From contig NZ_SBIS02000008.1 of assembly GCF_004765815.2 (NCBI RefSeq), forward strand, positions 372,001 to 436,000: a stretch of DNA of 64,000 nt. Reading direction: 5' to 3'. Under the pieces are notes generated by a model. It worked only from the letters and a program-made list of their open reading frames with translations. It was not told the DNA's origin and did no database searches. Of the stretch, positions 24,920-35,007 are shown piece by piece (the first letter of the stretch is position 1; every line of letters begins with the position of its first letter). The translations under genes and the position numbers were made by a program. The stretch is from Halorussus salinus (lineage in GTDB: Archaea; Halobacteriota; Halobacteria; Halobacteriales; Haladaptataceae).

Positions 24920-26704
24920 CTACGACTCGTGAATCTTCTCGCCGCGGTGGAGCCTGTCGGCGATGGTGAACGTTTGCTCCGCGGAGCGCCGGGTGGGGAC
25001 GTGGGCGGCGACGTAGCGCGCGGTGGCGACCAAGTGCGTGCGCGCCTGCTCGGGGTCGTCGGTCAGGTCGAACTGCTCGAAGGCCGCCTCGACGTTCTGG
25101 AGCGTGTGGAAGCCAGCGTCTTCCCGGAGGAGTCCTTCGCCCAAGACCCGCTTCAACTCGGCGGGGTCGCCACCGTCCGCCAGATACGCCGCGACCAGCT
25201 TTCCGGCCGCATCGACCTCGCCCTCCTCGTCGAAGAGTCCGAGGAGTTCCCCGTGCAAGTCGTCGGGGGCCTCGACCTCGGTCCCGTCGGGAATCGGCGT
25301 CGGCGGCGTGTTGAGGAATCGGTCGAGGTAGACGCTCGCCGCGCCAGCGATGGCCCCGCGGTACGCGGCCGTCGAGTCGGCGGTCGCGGGCGAGTCGGTC
25401 CGTCGGGCGGCCTTCTGGACCGCGTTGGCGTAGGTGTAGGTGTGGTGGACGGTGTTCCAGTCGTTGAACTCGTTGGAGGTCCCGAACCGGGCGACTCGGC
25501 GGCCTGCGGCCTGCGCGACCGCGCCAGCGAGTTCCTCGGGAGTCGCGCCGTTCTGAATCGCCGCCTTCGTCGCGGTGACTATCTCCTCGGGGTCGTCGCT
25601 GAGGAGGGTGTCCACGAACCCCTCGGGCGCGTCCCAGTCCTCTTCGTCTCCCTGCGCGGCCAGTTCCGGGAGTTCGTCGTACGCGTCGAACGCGAGTTCG
25701 GCCACGTCGATGGGTTGTCGCCACGACGACAACTCCTCGGAGCGCGTGGCCTCGGTGAGTCGCGGGATGACGCTCGGCAGAATCTCGTCGGCGCGGTCCC
25801 AGCCCACGTGGTCCAGCGCCTCGCAGGCCTTGTTCACGAAGTCGAAGGTGTGGCCCGCGTCCATGTACAGGTGGTCGGTCGCGGCCAGATAGAGGATGTC
25901 GGCGACCTCCGCTGGCTCCAGCGTCTCGATGGCGGTTTGGAGGCATCGCTCCGCGCCGTCGCGGTCCCGGACCTCGACGGTCTCGCGGAACCACTCTTCC
26001 AGACGCTCGCGGGAGAGGTCCCGCGTCGAGAAGGACGGCTGGTCGAACGTGGGCGGTTCGCCCTGACAGTCCTCGGCGACGTGGTAGAGACCGGTGTAGA
26101 GCGCGCGCTTGCGGTCCTCGGGCCGGAGTTGGTCGTGCAGGTTCGCCATCGCCGAGAGGATAGTCAGCCCGGAACTCCACCCGTCGTCGCGGAACTGCGC
26201 GCCGAAGGTCAGCCCCTGTTCGAGCGGGTCGGCATAGGGGACCTCCTCGTCGGCGAGGCCGACGACCGACTTGGCCACCACGAGTCGCAGGCTCTCCTCT
26301 AATCCAGTCTGGAGTCGGTTCGTGTAGTGTTCGACCGGCGGCAGGTCGGGGTCGGGATGCGGGTCCACGTACACCTCGCCGTCCCGGACCTCGACGGGGA
26401 AGCTCTGTACGTCGTCGGCCCACGGGTCGAAGGTGTCGCCGCAGGAGAGTTCGAATCGCGCGTGGTGCCAGTGGCAGGTCAGGATGCCGTCGTCAACGGT
26501 GCCGTCCGCGAGCGGGAATCCCATGTGCGGACAGCGGTTGTCCACGGCCCGAAACTCGCCTTCGTGGTGAAAGAGGGCTATCGCGCGGCCGTCGGCCCGC
26601 GCGACCGTTCGCTCCTCGTCTCGGAGTTCGTCGGCGTCCGCGACGCGGACGAACGACTCGCTGGCCGTCGATTCGTCGCCGGAAGCAGGGTCTTCGGTCG
26701 CCAT
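24920..26704 (-). CDS. Rieske 2Fe-2S domain fused to a large helical domain
   Basis: 594 residues from the ATG at 26704. Residues 17-115 form a Rieske domain with the ligand pairs Cys58-x-His60 (CPHMGF) and Cys77-x2-His80 (CHWHH), of the soluble, ferredoxin/dioxygenase type. The remaining ~475 residues are mainly alpha-helical. They carry conserved-looking His-containing helices: LYHVAEDC (near 213), ATDHLYMDAGHTFDFVNK (near 282-299) and EFNDWNTVHHTYTYANA (near 410-430). No membrane helices. I do not recognise the helical domain; an oxygenase or redox role is inference from the Rieske cluster and the His residues. Confidence 0.8.
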   Translation of the reverse strand: MATEDPASGDESTASESFVRVADADELRDEERTVARADGRAIALFHHEGEFRAVDNRCPHMGFPLADGTVDDGILTCHWHHARFELSCGDTFDPWADDVQSFPVEVRDGEVYVDPHPDPDLPPVEHYTNRLQTGLEESLRLVVAKSVVGLADEEVPYADPLEQGLTFGAQFRDDGWSSGLTILSAMANLHDQLRPEDRKRALYTGLYHVAEDCQGEPPTFDQPSFSTRDLSRERLEEWFRETVEVRDRDGAERCLQTAIETLEPAEVADILYLAATDHLYMDAGHTFDFVNKACEALDHVGWDRADEILPSVIPRLTEATRSEELSSWRQPIDVAELAFDAYDELPELAAQGDEEDWDAPEGFVDTLLSDDPEEIVTATKAAIQNGATPEELAGAVAQAAGRRVARFGTSNEFNDWNTVHHTYTYANAVQKAARRTDSPATADSTAAYRGAIAGAASVYLDRFLNTPPTPIPDGTEVEAPDDLHGELLGLFDEEGEVDAAGKLVAAYLADGGDPAELKRVLGEGLLREDAGFHTLQNVEAAFEQFDLTDDPEQARTHLVATARYVAAHVPTRRSAEQTFTIADRLHRGEKIHES

Positions 26705-26770
26705 AGATAGTGGATTGTCACCATCCCTCAAAACGGTTCCCGGAAGCGATTTTTTGTAACTCTCCCCACA

Positions 26771-27977
26771 CTACTGGTCGTGGAGGAGACAGGCCGCCGG
26801 GTGGCCCGCGTCGGTCTCCCGGAGCGTCGGTCGCTCGCGCTCGCAGACCGTCTCGAACTCGTCGGCCAGCAGGTGGCGGGCCGCCTCGCGGTCGCCCGCG
26901 ACCAGCGCGTCGAGGGCCGAGGAGAGAACGTCGTCGGCCTCCTCGTCGGCGAGGCTCGCGGGGATGTCGAGCCGGTCGCGGACCGCCGACGAGTCGGTCT
27001 GCGCGTCGAGGTCGAACTCGTCGGCGTCGAGCGCCGCCCGGAGGTCCATCACCGCGCGCCAGTTCGCCTGCTCGAAGTCGTAGCCCTCGGGCTGAACGAT
27101 TTCGGGGCATCTGGTGTGGAACCGGCACCCCGACGGCGGGTCCGCTGGCGAGGGTACGTCGCCCGAGAGGCGCACCCCCGACCCGCGCTGGCCGGGGTCG
27201 GGCGCGGGCACCGACGAGACAAGCGCCCGCGTGTAGGGGTGCTGTGGGTCCGACAGCACCTCGCTGGTCGGACCGGTCTCCACGATTTCGCCGAGGTACA
27301 TCACCGCCACGCGGTCACAGATTTCACGGACGACCGCCATGTCGTGGCTGATGAGCAACATTCCGAGGTCGAACTCCCGCTGGAGGTCGTCGAGGAGCGA
27401 GAGGATGCTGGCCTGCACCGACACGTCGAGCGCCGAGACCGGTTCGTCGGCGACCAGCAGGTCGGGATTGAGGACGAGCGCGCGAGCCAAGGCGGCGCGC
27501 TGTTTCTGCCCGCCGGAGAACTCGTGGGGGTAGCGGTCGAAGTCGTCGGCCGACAGCCCGACCCGCTCCAGCAGGTCCGCGACGACCTCGCGCTGGCGCG
27601 CGTCGTCGCCGACGCCGTGAATCGAGAGCGGTTCGGCGACCGACTCGCCGACGGTCATCCGCGGGTCGAAACTCGACGTGGGGTCCTGAAACACCATGCC
27701 GACCCGCCTGCGGAACTCCCGGCCGTGGGACCGCTCGCGGTCCGCGACCGGCGAACCGTCGAACGCGACCGCGCCGTCGGTCGGTTCTTCCAGTCCCATC
27801 AGCGTCGTCGCGACGGTGGACTTGCCACACCCCGACTCGCCGACCAGTCCGACCGTCTCGCCCCGCTCGACCTCGAAGCTCACGCCGTCTACCGCCCGGA
27901 CCTGTCCGACCTCCCGACCGAGGAGACCCTCGGTGATGGCGTAGTGTTGCTTCAGGTCCGAGACCGACAGGAGCGTC

Positions 27978-27985
<8 letters not shown>
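26771..27985 (-). CDS. dppF: Oligopeptide/dipeptide-type ABC transporter ATPase, DppF-like
   Basis: 404 residues. Walker A GESGCGKST is at 49-57, the signature EFSGGQKQR near 150, Walker B LLVADEP near 172, and the H-loop LLISHD near 205. An oligopeptide-family C-terminal Cys segment (GCRFHTRCP) is followed by a haloarchaeal extension of about 85 residues. It powers import of peptides or related solutes together with DppD; its start lies 8 bp inside the dppD gene. No permease or binding-protein gene is found in the neighbourhood. Confidence 0.92.
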
Positions 27986-29120
<1,135 letters not shown>

Positions 29121-29214
29121 CGGCGACCTCCCTTCGGTCAGCAAGTTCCTCACGTCGCGTTGACATTGACTTGGGAAGACATACCAATTCGTCAAAAGGG
29201 TTTGGTTTCGGGGG

Positions 29215-29550
29215 TCAGTCCAGCAGGTCCCGGTAGTCGGGGCGGACCCACGAGTAAGAGACGCGTTCGAGACTCTCACGGACGTTCTCGTTGCGCGCGA
29301 GGGTCTCGGCCTCGTCCTGTCGGACGCCTTCCGCGTCGAAGGGCATGACCGACGAGAACACCCCCTCGTAGTGGTAGACCGCGCGCCCGCCGCCCGCTTC
29401 GAGGCCGACCAGCGAGTACGCGCCGTTGTCCCGGCGCAACAGGTGGGCGGCTTTCAGGTACACGTCGCCGCCGCCCTCCTCGCGGGCGATGGCCTCGCAG
29501 AGTCGGTCGAACAGTTCCGTGTTTCCCGTGGGCGCGGCCGAACTAGCCAT
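29215..29550 (-). CDS. Conserved-looking haloarchaeal protein, function unknown
   Basis: 111 residues from the ATG at 29550 (an ATG at 29562 is also possible). It is a single small soluble domain with a beta-strand core (DVYLKAAHLLRRDNGAYSLVGLEAGGGRAVYHYEGVFSS) and a helical, charged C-terminus. It lies 94 bp before dppD on the same strand. No motif points to a function. Confidence 0.65.
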   Translation of the reverse strand: MASSAAPTGNTELFDRLCEAIAREEGGGDVYLKAAHLLRRDNGAYSLVGLEAGGGRAVYHYEGVFSSVMPFDAEGVRQDEAETLARNENVRESLERVSYSWVRPDYRDLLD

Positions 29551-29893
29551 GTTCGAGACCACGGGGGCGACGACTAAAGCGGTGAGCCAAGCGGAGTGAA
29601 ACTGAAAGTGACGTATCGACCGTCAGACGCGATTGTTAGTTATCTATACTTTCGGAACTTGTACGAACGCATAGATTAATAACTGTCGGCGAAAAGGTAG
29701 GAACACAGGCCTGATTGGTAGTCAGTGTCTGTCATTCCGGGCTGGTATCCCGACATCACTACTCCCAAACTGGATTCTGACGCCGCGACGCGAAGTACCA
29801 CGCAGTGACGAGTTTCCTTCGGCGACCCGATAGTTGACCGCCGAGCGCGTCGCGGGCCGAAGCACCCATCCCTACGGGCGGCCAACTCCGGTC
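29551..29893. other. Intergenic region with AT-rich core
   Basis: About 340 bp between a minus-strand and a plus-strand gene, so it should hold two divergent promoters. The AT-rich centre (29630-29700) contains the inverted words ATCTAT (29642-29647) and ATAGAT (29671-29676). I see no tRNA, protein gene or convincing terminator in it. Confidence 0.5.
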
Positions 29894-30652
29894 GTGTTCC
29901 CCCACGAAATCGAAACCGAGCGCCTGCGACTCGTCCGTCTCTCGCGGGCCACGGTGCCGACCGCGCAACTCTATCGGCACATGCGCGCCGGGGCACCGCA
30001 CATGAGCGAGGTCAGCGAGTACGCGATGTGGGACCCCCACGAGACGCCCAAGGACACCCACGACTTCCTCGTGGACGTGGAACGGCAGTGGGACGACCGC
30101 GAGCAGGCGACTTACGCTATCTTCGCGCGCGACGACGAGGCCACCACCGACCCGGAAGATGCGACCGACGCGAACGACGCGACCGGCGCGAACGACGCGA
30201 CCGGCGAACTGGTGGGCACGACGAGCCTCGACTTCGACTGGGACCGCCGGTCGGCCGAACTCGGCATCTGGCTCCGCAAGCCCTTCTGGGGCCGGGAGTA
30301 CTCCGGCGAACGCGCGGCCGCCCTACTGGAACTGGCCTTCGACCTCCTCGACCTCGAACTCGTCGGCGCGTCCCACCGCACGGGCAACGAACGGTCACGC
30401 CGGGCCATCGAGAAGTACGTCGAGCGATTCGGCGGCCAACACGACGGCGTCCTCCGGGACTTCTTCCCGCGGGACGGCGAGGTCGGCGACCTGCACCGCT
30501 ACACCATCTCGCGCGAGCAGTTCCGGACCGCGACCGGAGAGAACGAGGCGACGAGAGAAAACGAGACCCCGACCGAGAACCGGGCCGCGACCCCGACCGA
30601 GAACGAGACCCTGACCGAGAACGAGGCCGCGACGACGAGGAGCGACGAGTGA
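29894..30652 (+). CDS. GNAT-family N-acetyltransferase (RimJ/RimL type)
   Basis: 252 residues from the GTG at 29894, which places the conserved opening FPHEIETERLRLVRL at the N-terminus; the upstream ATG (29834) would add a basic, non-conserved tail. The acetyl-CoA-binding region (ELGIWLRKPFWGREYSGERAAALLELAF) and the VGASHRTGNERSRRAIEKYVERFG motif are typical. Two unusual parts are an 18-bp tandem duplication (30170-30205, ANDATG twice) in an acidic loop and a repetitive C-terminal tail built from TENE-type units. Substrate unknown; related enzymes acetylate protein N-termini or small amines. Confidence 0.85.
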   Translation: MFPHEIETERLRLVRLSRATVPTAQLYRHMRAGAPHMSEVSEYAMWDPHETPKDTHDFLVDVERQWDDREQATYAIFARDDEATTDPEDATDANDATGANDATGELVGTTSLDFDWDRRSAELGIWLRKPFWGREYSGERAAALLELAFDLLDLELVGASHRTGNERSRRAIEKYVERFGGQHDGVLRDFFPRDGEVGDLHRYTISREQFRTATGENEATRENETPTENRAATPTENETLTENEAATTRSDE

Positions 30653-30656
30653 ACGG

Positions 30657-31304
30657 TCAGTCGCCGCTCTGGACCCGCGGGGGCGATTCGGCCGCGTCAC
30701 CGTCAGCGGCGCGGAATCGCTCGGGAAGCCGCGAGCGGAGCGTCGGCGGCACGCGCGGGACGAGGAGTTCCGCCAGCATCGCCAGCGGTTTCCGGGCGAG
30801 GGCGTAGGCCGCCGAGACCGCCAGCACCGCCGCGACGAAGGTCCGGGGCGTCCCGGACCACGCGACGAACGCGGGCGCGGCGAAGACGCCAGCCACGAGC
30901 AGGTCCTCGGGCGCGCCGTCGTAGCGAATCCAGCGCCGAGGAGCGACCCACCTTCCGTTGAAGTGGTCGTAGACCGCGCGGTCGGACTCGGCCTCCCACG
31001 GCCGGAGTTCGAGGCCGCCCCCGAACACGTCCATCAGCGAGTGGGCCGCGGCCCCGGCGAGGAACAGCGCGAGCGCGACCGTCTCGGCGACCGGCGCGAC
31101 GGCCGCGAGCGCGACCGCGGGGACCGCGGCGACCGCATAGTACACCGGGTAGTGGAGGGTCCGGCGGTGGCCAGCGTAGAGGTCGAAGTCGGGGAACACG
31201 CTCCCGGCGACGCCCGCGACGAACGCGACGGGCGCGAACTCGGGCGCGACGGCGGCCGTCGCGGTCGCGAGGACGACGCCGAACAGGGCGTGGGTGGTCG
31301 CCAT
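30657..31304 (-). CDS. Membrane-bound metal-dependent hydrolase (YdjM/DUF457 type)
   Basis: 215 residues. The opening MATTHALFGVVLA with His5, the FPDFDLYAGHRRTLHYPVYY segment and the AHSLMDVFGGG segment provide the His/Asp residues of the YdjM-like family. Several hydrophobic helices lie between them. It is convergent with the acetyltransferase gene (4 bp between stops). The family's physiological role is poorly known, with a suspected link to membrane lipid or phosphate-ester hydrolysis. Confidence 0.85.
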   Translation of the reverse strand: MATTHALFGVVLATATAAVAPEFAPVAFVAGVAGSVFPDFDLYAGHRRTLHYPVYYAVAAVPAVALAAVAPVAETVALALFLAGAAAHSLMDVFGGGLELRPWEAESDRAVYDHFNGRWVAPRRWIRYDGAPEDLLVAGVFAAPAFVAWSGTPRTFVAAVLAVSAAYALARKPLAMLAELLVPRVPPTLRSRLPERFRAADGDAAESPPRVQSGD

Positions 31305-31436
31305 CATGTGAGCGACGCGTAAGTCTCGGGGCGATAAATGCGTGTCGTGTTAGGCCGTACCACATCAGGAAGTGGACGCGATAAATCGAACCGACGAATC
31401 CGGAGGCTGAAATCCGAGGAGCGCCACCGTCGAGGC

Positions 31437-32150
31437 ATGCCAACCCGCGACCTCTCCCAGTCGCTCGACGCCGACGCGACGGTGTACCCCGGCGACCCGC
31501 CGGTCGAATCGACGCCCGCGGCGACCCACGAGGAGGACGGCTACCGCGTCACCGAGTGGCGACTCGGGACCCACTCGGGGACCCACGTGGACGCGCCGAG
31601 CCACACCGAACCCGACGGGAAGAATTTAGACGCGTTCGGCGTCGAGGAGTTCGCCTTCGAGGCGCGACTCGTGGACTGCTCAGGCGTCGGCGCGCGCGAA
31701 CCCATCGGTTCCGAGATGGTGCCCGAGCGCGAGAGCGAGCGCGGGAGAACTGAGACGAATGGAATGGAGACGAATGGAACAGCGAAGAGTGGAACAGCGA
31801 GAGCCGAGATGGTCGTCTTCCGCACCGGGTGGGCCGACCACTGGGGCACCGACCGATACTTCGACCACCCGTATCTGACCCGCGAGGCGGCGGCGACCTG
31901 CGCCGACCGGGGCTTCCACGTCGGGATGGACGCGCTGAGTCCCGACCCGTCGCCGAGCGAGCGCGAAACGGCCGAGGAGACCGAACCGGAGGGCGTCCCC
32001 GCGCATCGGGAACTCCTCGGGAGCGACCGGTTGGTCGTGGAGAACCTGACCGGACTGGCTGGACTCCCCGAGCGGTTCGAACTGCGAGCCTACCCGCTCG
32101 CGCTGGCGGCCGCTGACGGGTCGCCCGTCCGAGCGGTGGCAACGTGGTGA
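31437..32150 (+). CDS. Cyclase-family metal hydrolase (second copy)
   Basis: 237 residues from the ATG at 31437. The signature is GTHSGTHVDAPSH, with the metal-binding H-x3-H-x-D-x3-H pattern (around residues 45-55). Residues near 100-120 contain an inserted Glu/Arg/Thr/Asn-rich loop made by 15-bp duplications (about 31750-31800: ETNGM/ETNGT then AKSGT/AR). It is only distantly similar to the cyclase protein at 2431-3195. Probable amidohydrolase; substrate unknown. Confidence 0.85.
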   Translation: MPTRDLSQSLDADATVYPGDPPVESTPAATHEEDGYRVTEWRLGTHSGTHVDAPSHTEPDGKNLDAFGVEEFAFEARLVDCSGVGAREPIGSEMVPERESERGRTETNGMETNGTAKSGTARAEMVVFRTGWADHWGTDRYFDHPYLTREAAATCADRGFHVGMDALSPDPSPSERETAEETEPEGVPAHRELLGSDRLVVENLTGLAGLPERFELRAYPLALAAADGSPVRAVATW

Positions 32151-32247
32151 CGCGGTGTGATGGCGACGCCGTGACGCGATACGGTGGCGACGCCGTGACG
32201 GAGCGACGCGGCGAGGTGGCCGACCGAGGCCGCCCGCCGATTCGGAG

Positions 32248-32478
32248 TCAGTGTGTCGATGGCAGTACGTCTTTCACCGGATAGAGGTCCTCGTGGATGC
32301 CCTCCGCGTCGCAGTCCTCGTTCGGGCATCGGTAGTACCACCCGTCGTCGGTGGCCGCCGCGGCCTGAAATCGCTCCCCGCATCGTCCGCAGAACAGCAG
32401 GGAGTCGAAGTCGTCCGCGCCGCGTGAAAGGTCTACGTCGTCGGTGCTGGTCTCTCGGCTCTCGAGGAGTTGTTCCAT
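32248..32478 (-). CDS. Small zinc-ribbon protein
   Basis: 76 residues with two Cys knuckles: CGRC (residues 30-33) and CPNEDC (51-56), typical of a structural zinc ribbon. An acidic N-terminus precedes it. Such haloarchaeal zinc-ribbon proteins often bind nucleic acid or protein partners. A TATA-like stretch upstream (minus strand, TTTAATATGATG near 32490-32505) fits a leaderless start. Confidence 0.75.
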   Translation of the reverse strand: MEQLLESRETSTDDVDLSRGADDFDSLLFCGRCGERFQAAAATDDGWYYRCPNEDCDAEGIHEDLYPVKDVLPSTH

Positions 32479-32630
32479 ACGCTAACATCACGGGGCATCA
32501 TATTAAAGACCCACCGTTTTTCCCCACGTCCGGGAAGGTTCCCCGAAAATTTAGCTCCGGGACGCTCGAATCGAATTCGGCCTCGCGCCGTCCTGCGGTG
32601 GCCTCGCGCGGGCGACGGCGCGGCGCGACG

Positions 32631-32670
32631 AAATGTAATCGCAGTTATATAAATGTAATCGCAGTTATAT
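32631..32670. repeat. Perfect tandem duplication of a 20-bp AT-rich unit
   Basis: Two identical copies of a 20-bp unit (beginning AAATGTAATC, ending GCAGTTATAT) at 32631-32650 and 32651-32670. They end 3 bp before the stop codon of the minus-strand regulator gene, so they lie in its 3' untranslated region. Each copy contains a TTATAT/ATATAA word that could act as a TATA element. Confidence 0.9.
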
Positions 32671-32673
32671 TTC

Positions 32674-33591
32674 TCACCGGGCGCGGAGGTACCACGCGAC
32701 CCCGAGCGCGAGGAGAACCACGAGTCCCCCGAGGAAGAAGACCACCCCCGGCGGGAGACCGCTCGTCGCCGCGCCGGAGGTCCCGCCGGACGAGGCCACC
32801 GTGGTCGTCGCCTCCTCGGCGACGGTCCGAGTCGCCTCCAGCACGGTCTCGGTCGCGTCCGCGCCGGTGGGGACCTCCTCGGCCGTGGTGGGCGTCGCGT
32901 CGGCCCCCGTCGCTTCGGTCCGGGTCGCTTCAGTTCGCATCGCTTCGGTTCCGGTCTCGATTTCGGTCCGGGTCTCGGCCGCGGTTCCGGTGGCCTCGGG
33001 GCGCGTCGTGGCCGCCTCCGGGGTGGTCGTCGCGGCGTCGGCGGTCACCTCCTCGGTCGCGTTCAGTCCGACCGCGGGGTCCTCCTCGGTCGTCCCGGCG
33101 ACCGACTGTCCCTGCCACTCGCGGTCGGTGAGCGAGGAGCCGACCGCGTTCGGGCCGCCGAACAGCCGCTGGACGGCGAGACTCGACAGGCCCAACACGC
33201 CGAGGCCGCCGAGCAGGCTGGAGAGGGCGGATTCGAGTCCGGGCGCGTCATCGTCGCCGCCAGCGAAGACGACCAGCGGTTTCGCGGCGGGCGCGTACAC
33301 CTTCATCTCGCGGCCCTTCTCCGAGTAGACGGTATCGACGACTTCCACGAGGTCGGCGTCGGTCAGGCGTTCGAGGTGATAGCGCACGTTCTGGATGGAC
33401 GTGTCGGCCTCGTCGGCGAGTTCGGAGGGCGTCGCGGGGTCGTCGTACAGCGCGGCCAGCAGGTCGCGGGCCGTCTCGGATTGGAGGGCCGCGAGGAGGT
33501 CGTCGGCGTCGTCGCTGTCCACGCCGACGACTTTGGGTTCACCCCCGTCACCGGCCGAGGGGTCGGGGCTGGAGGGCAGGAGGTCGGCCAT
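32674..33591 (-). CDS. Membrane-tethered winged-helix transcriptional regulator
   Basis: 305 residues. Residues 35-105 form an ArsR-like winged helix (SETARDLLAALYDDPATPSELADEADTSIQNVRYHLERLTDADLVEVV). A hydrophobic stretch at about 122-142 is followed by a long Thr/Ala/Glu-rich low-complexity segment (165-275) and a C-terminal membrane helix (281-301) ending RAR. The layout (DNA-binding domain, linker, helix) suggests a membrane-anchored or two-span regulator with the linker outside. The TATA-like AATTATAA lies about 30 bp upstream. Targets unknown. Confidence 0.85.
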   Translation of the reverse strand: MADLLPSSPDPSAGDGGEPKVVGVDSDDADDLLAALQSETARDLLAALYDDPATPSELADEADTSIQNVRYHLERLTDADLVEVVDTVYSEKGREMKVYAPAAKPLVVFAGGDDDAPGLESALSSLLGGLGVLGLSSLAVQRLFGGPNAVGSSLTDREWQGQSVAGTTEEDPAVGLNATEEVTADAATTTPEAATTRPEATGTAAETRTEIETGTEAMRTEATRTEATGADATPTTAEEVPTGADATETVLEATRTVAEEATTTVASSGGTSGAATSGLPPGVVFFLGGLVVLLALGVAWYLRAR

Positions 33592-33724
33592 ACCGACTCG
33601 TTGCAGGCGTCGGGGTTATAATTTTGCGTCTCCGGATTCAGGAGCATTGGTCGCAGTGGCGTCTTCGGGCGTCGAATCGGCTATCGTTCTCTCTCGGCCG
33701 TTCTTGTCGTCGGTCCGTTATGAG

Positions 33725-33738
33725 TTAGGTGTGCCTAA
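33725..33738. promoter_or_regulatory. Iron-regulator-type operator box 1 (TTAGG-N4-CCTAA)
   Basis: TTAGGTGTGCCTAA, a dyad of the form expected for DtxR/IdeR-family metal repressors. It lies 41 bp before the start of the iron-type binding protein gene, 22 bp upstream of a second copy. Confidence 0.75.
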
Positions 33739-33760
33739 AAACCGGAAGACGTTTAATGAT

Positions 33761-33774
33761 TTAGGGTAGCCTAA
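33761..33774. promoter_or_regulatory. Iron-regulator-type operator box 2 (TTAGG-N4-CCTAA)
   Basis: TTAGGGTAGCCTAA ends 4 bp before the start codon of the binding protein gene. Centre-to-centre spacing to box 1 is 36 bp. A repressor bound here would cover the transcription and translation start. This explains why the gene would be expressed only when iron (or manganese) is low. Confidence 0.75.
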
Positions 33775-33778
33775 ACGT

Positions 33779-35005
33779 ATGGAACGCGACGCTCACCGCG
33801 GCGGCGAATCGACGCGACGCGACTGTCTGAAGTACGGCGGAGCGATAGTCGGCGGGGGACTCCTCGCGGGCTGTGTCGGCGGGAGCGACGCCGGTTCGAC
33901 GGCGACGACGACCGGACAGGAGACGACGACCCGAGCCGAAACGACCGCGGCCGAGACGGAAACGGAGACCGAGACGGAGACCGCCGAGTCGGAGACGACG
34001 ACGGCGGACGACGGCTCCTACACGGTCTCGATGGCACCGGTCGGCGACGTAACCTTCGAGTCGGTTCCCGAAACGTGGGTCGCCAACAACGGCAGTTGGG
34101 CCGACATGGGCATCGCGCTCGGGCGCGAACCGCCGAAGGCGCTCTGGCTCACCAATCGGTACCACACCCAGTACTACGACGAGATTCCCGGCGTCTCGGT
34201 GGACAAGAGCGACATGGTGTCGCTCTACCAAGACGGCGTCAGCAAGGAACTGTTCTACGAACTCGACGCCGACGTTCACGTCATGGACCCGAACTTCCTC
34301 CAGAACCGATTCAAGGGCTGGGAGCAGGCCGACGTGGACGAGATAACGGAGAACGTCGCGCCGATGTTCGGCAACTGCATCTACGCCCAGCACTACCCGT
34401 GGCACTCCGACTACCGGTACTACACGCTCTACGAGGCGTTCGAGAAGCTGGCGACGGTGTTCGGAGCGACCGACCGCTACGAGGAGTTCTCGTCGCTCCA
34501 CGACCAGTTCCAGTCGAACCTCGATTCGGTCGTTCCGTCGGAGAGCGAGCGGCCGTCCGCCGCGGTCCTCTGGGGCGTCGGCGAGAAACCGGAGAAGTTC
34601 TACCCCTACATCATCGGCGAGGGCACGGGCTTCAAACATCTACGGGACCTCGGCGTCGGCGACGCGCTCGCGGACTCGGACGTGAAGGACTTCCACGGGA
34701 GTCGCGCGGCCATCGACCTCGAAACGCTACTGGAGGTAGACCCCGAGGTACTGATGCTCCGCGGGTACGAGGCCAAGAGCGAGCAGGAGTTCCGGAACAC
34801 CGTGGTCGAGTTCCTGAAGAACGACGACACGGCGAGCGCGCTCACCGCGGTACAGAACGGCGACGTGTACCGCGCGGGGAGCCTCTATCAAGGCCCCATC
34901 ACGAACCTCGTCCTCACCGAGCGGACCGCGGCGCAACTGTACGACGCGAGCGACGAACTGTTCGACCGCCAGCGCGTCGCCGACATCGTGAACGGGGAGT
35001 TCTGA
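33779..35005 (+). CDS. ABC importer substrate-binding lipoprotein, iron(III)/siderophore type
   Basis: 408 residues. A Tat signal with lipobox (TRRDCLKYGGAIVGGGLLAGC, Cys32) and a Thr/Glu-rich linker with repeated TE pairs (40-75) precede a two-lobed helical-backbone binding domain (PVGDVTFESVPETWVANNGSWADMGIALG..., LLEVDPEVLMLRGYEA). It should capture an iron complex outside the cell. Two TTAGG-N4-CCTAA boxes control it. The flavoprotein gene follows 2 bp later; no permease or ATPase gene is in the window, so it must use partners encoded elsewhere. Confidence 0.88.
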   Translation: MERDAHRGGESTRRDCLKYGGAIVGGGLLAGCVGGSDAGSTATTTGQETTTRAETTAAETETETETETAESETTTADDGSYTVSMAPVGDVTFESVPETWVANNGSWADMGIALGREPPKALWLTNRYHTQYYDEIPGVSVDKSDMVSLYQDGVSKELFYELDADVHVMDPNFLQNRFKGWEQADVDEITENVAPMFGNCIYAQHYPWHSDYRYYTLYEAFEKLATVFGATDRYEEFSSLHDQFQSNLDSVVPSESERPSAAVLWGVGEKPEKFYPYIIGEGTGFKHLRDLGVGDALADSDVKDFHGSRAAIDLETLLEVDPEVLMLRGYEAKSEQEFRNTVVEFLKNDDTASALTAVQNGDVYRAGSLYQGPITNLVLTERTAAQLYDASDELFDRQRVADIVNGEF

Positions 35006-35007
35006 CG

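Noticed and set aside
29551-29893. A tRNA or small RNA gene in the AT-rich intergenic region
   Set aside because: No T-loop sequence or cloverleaf could be found; only a short imperfect dyad is present.
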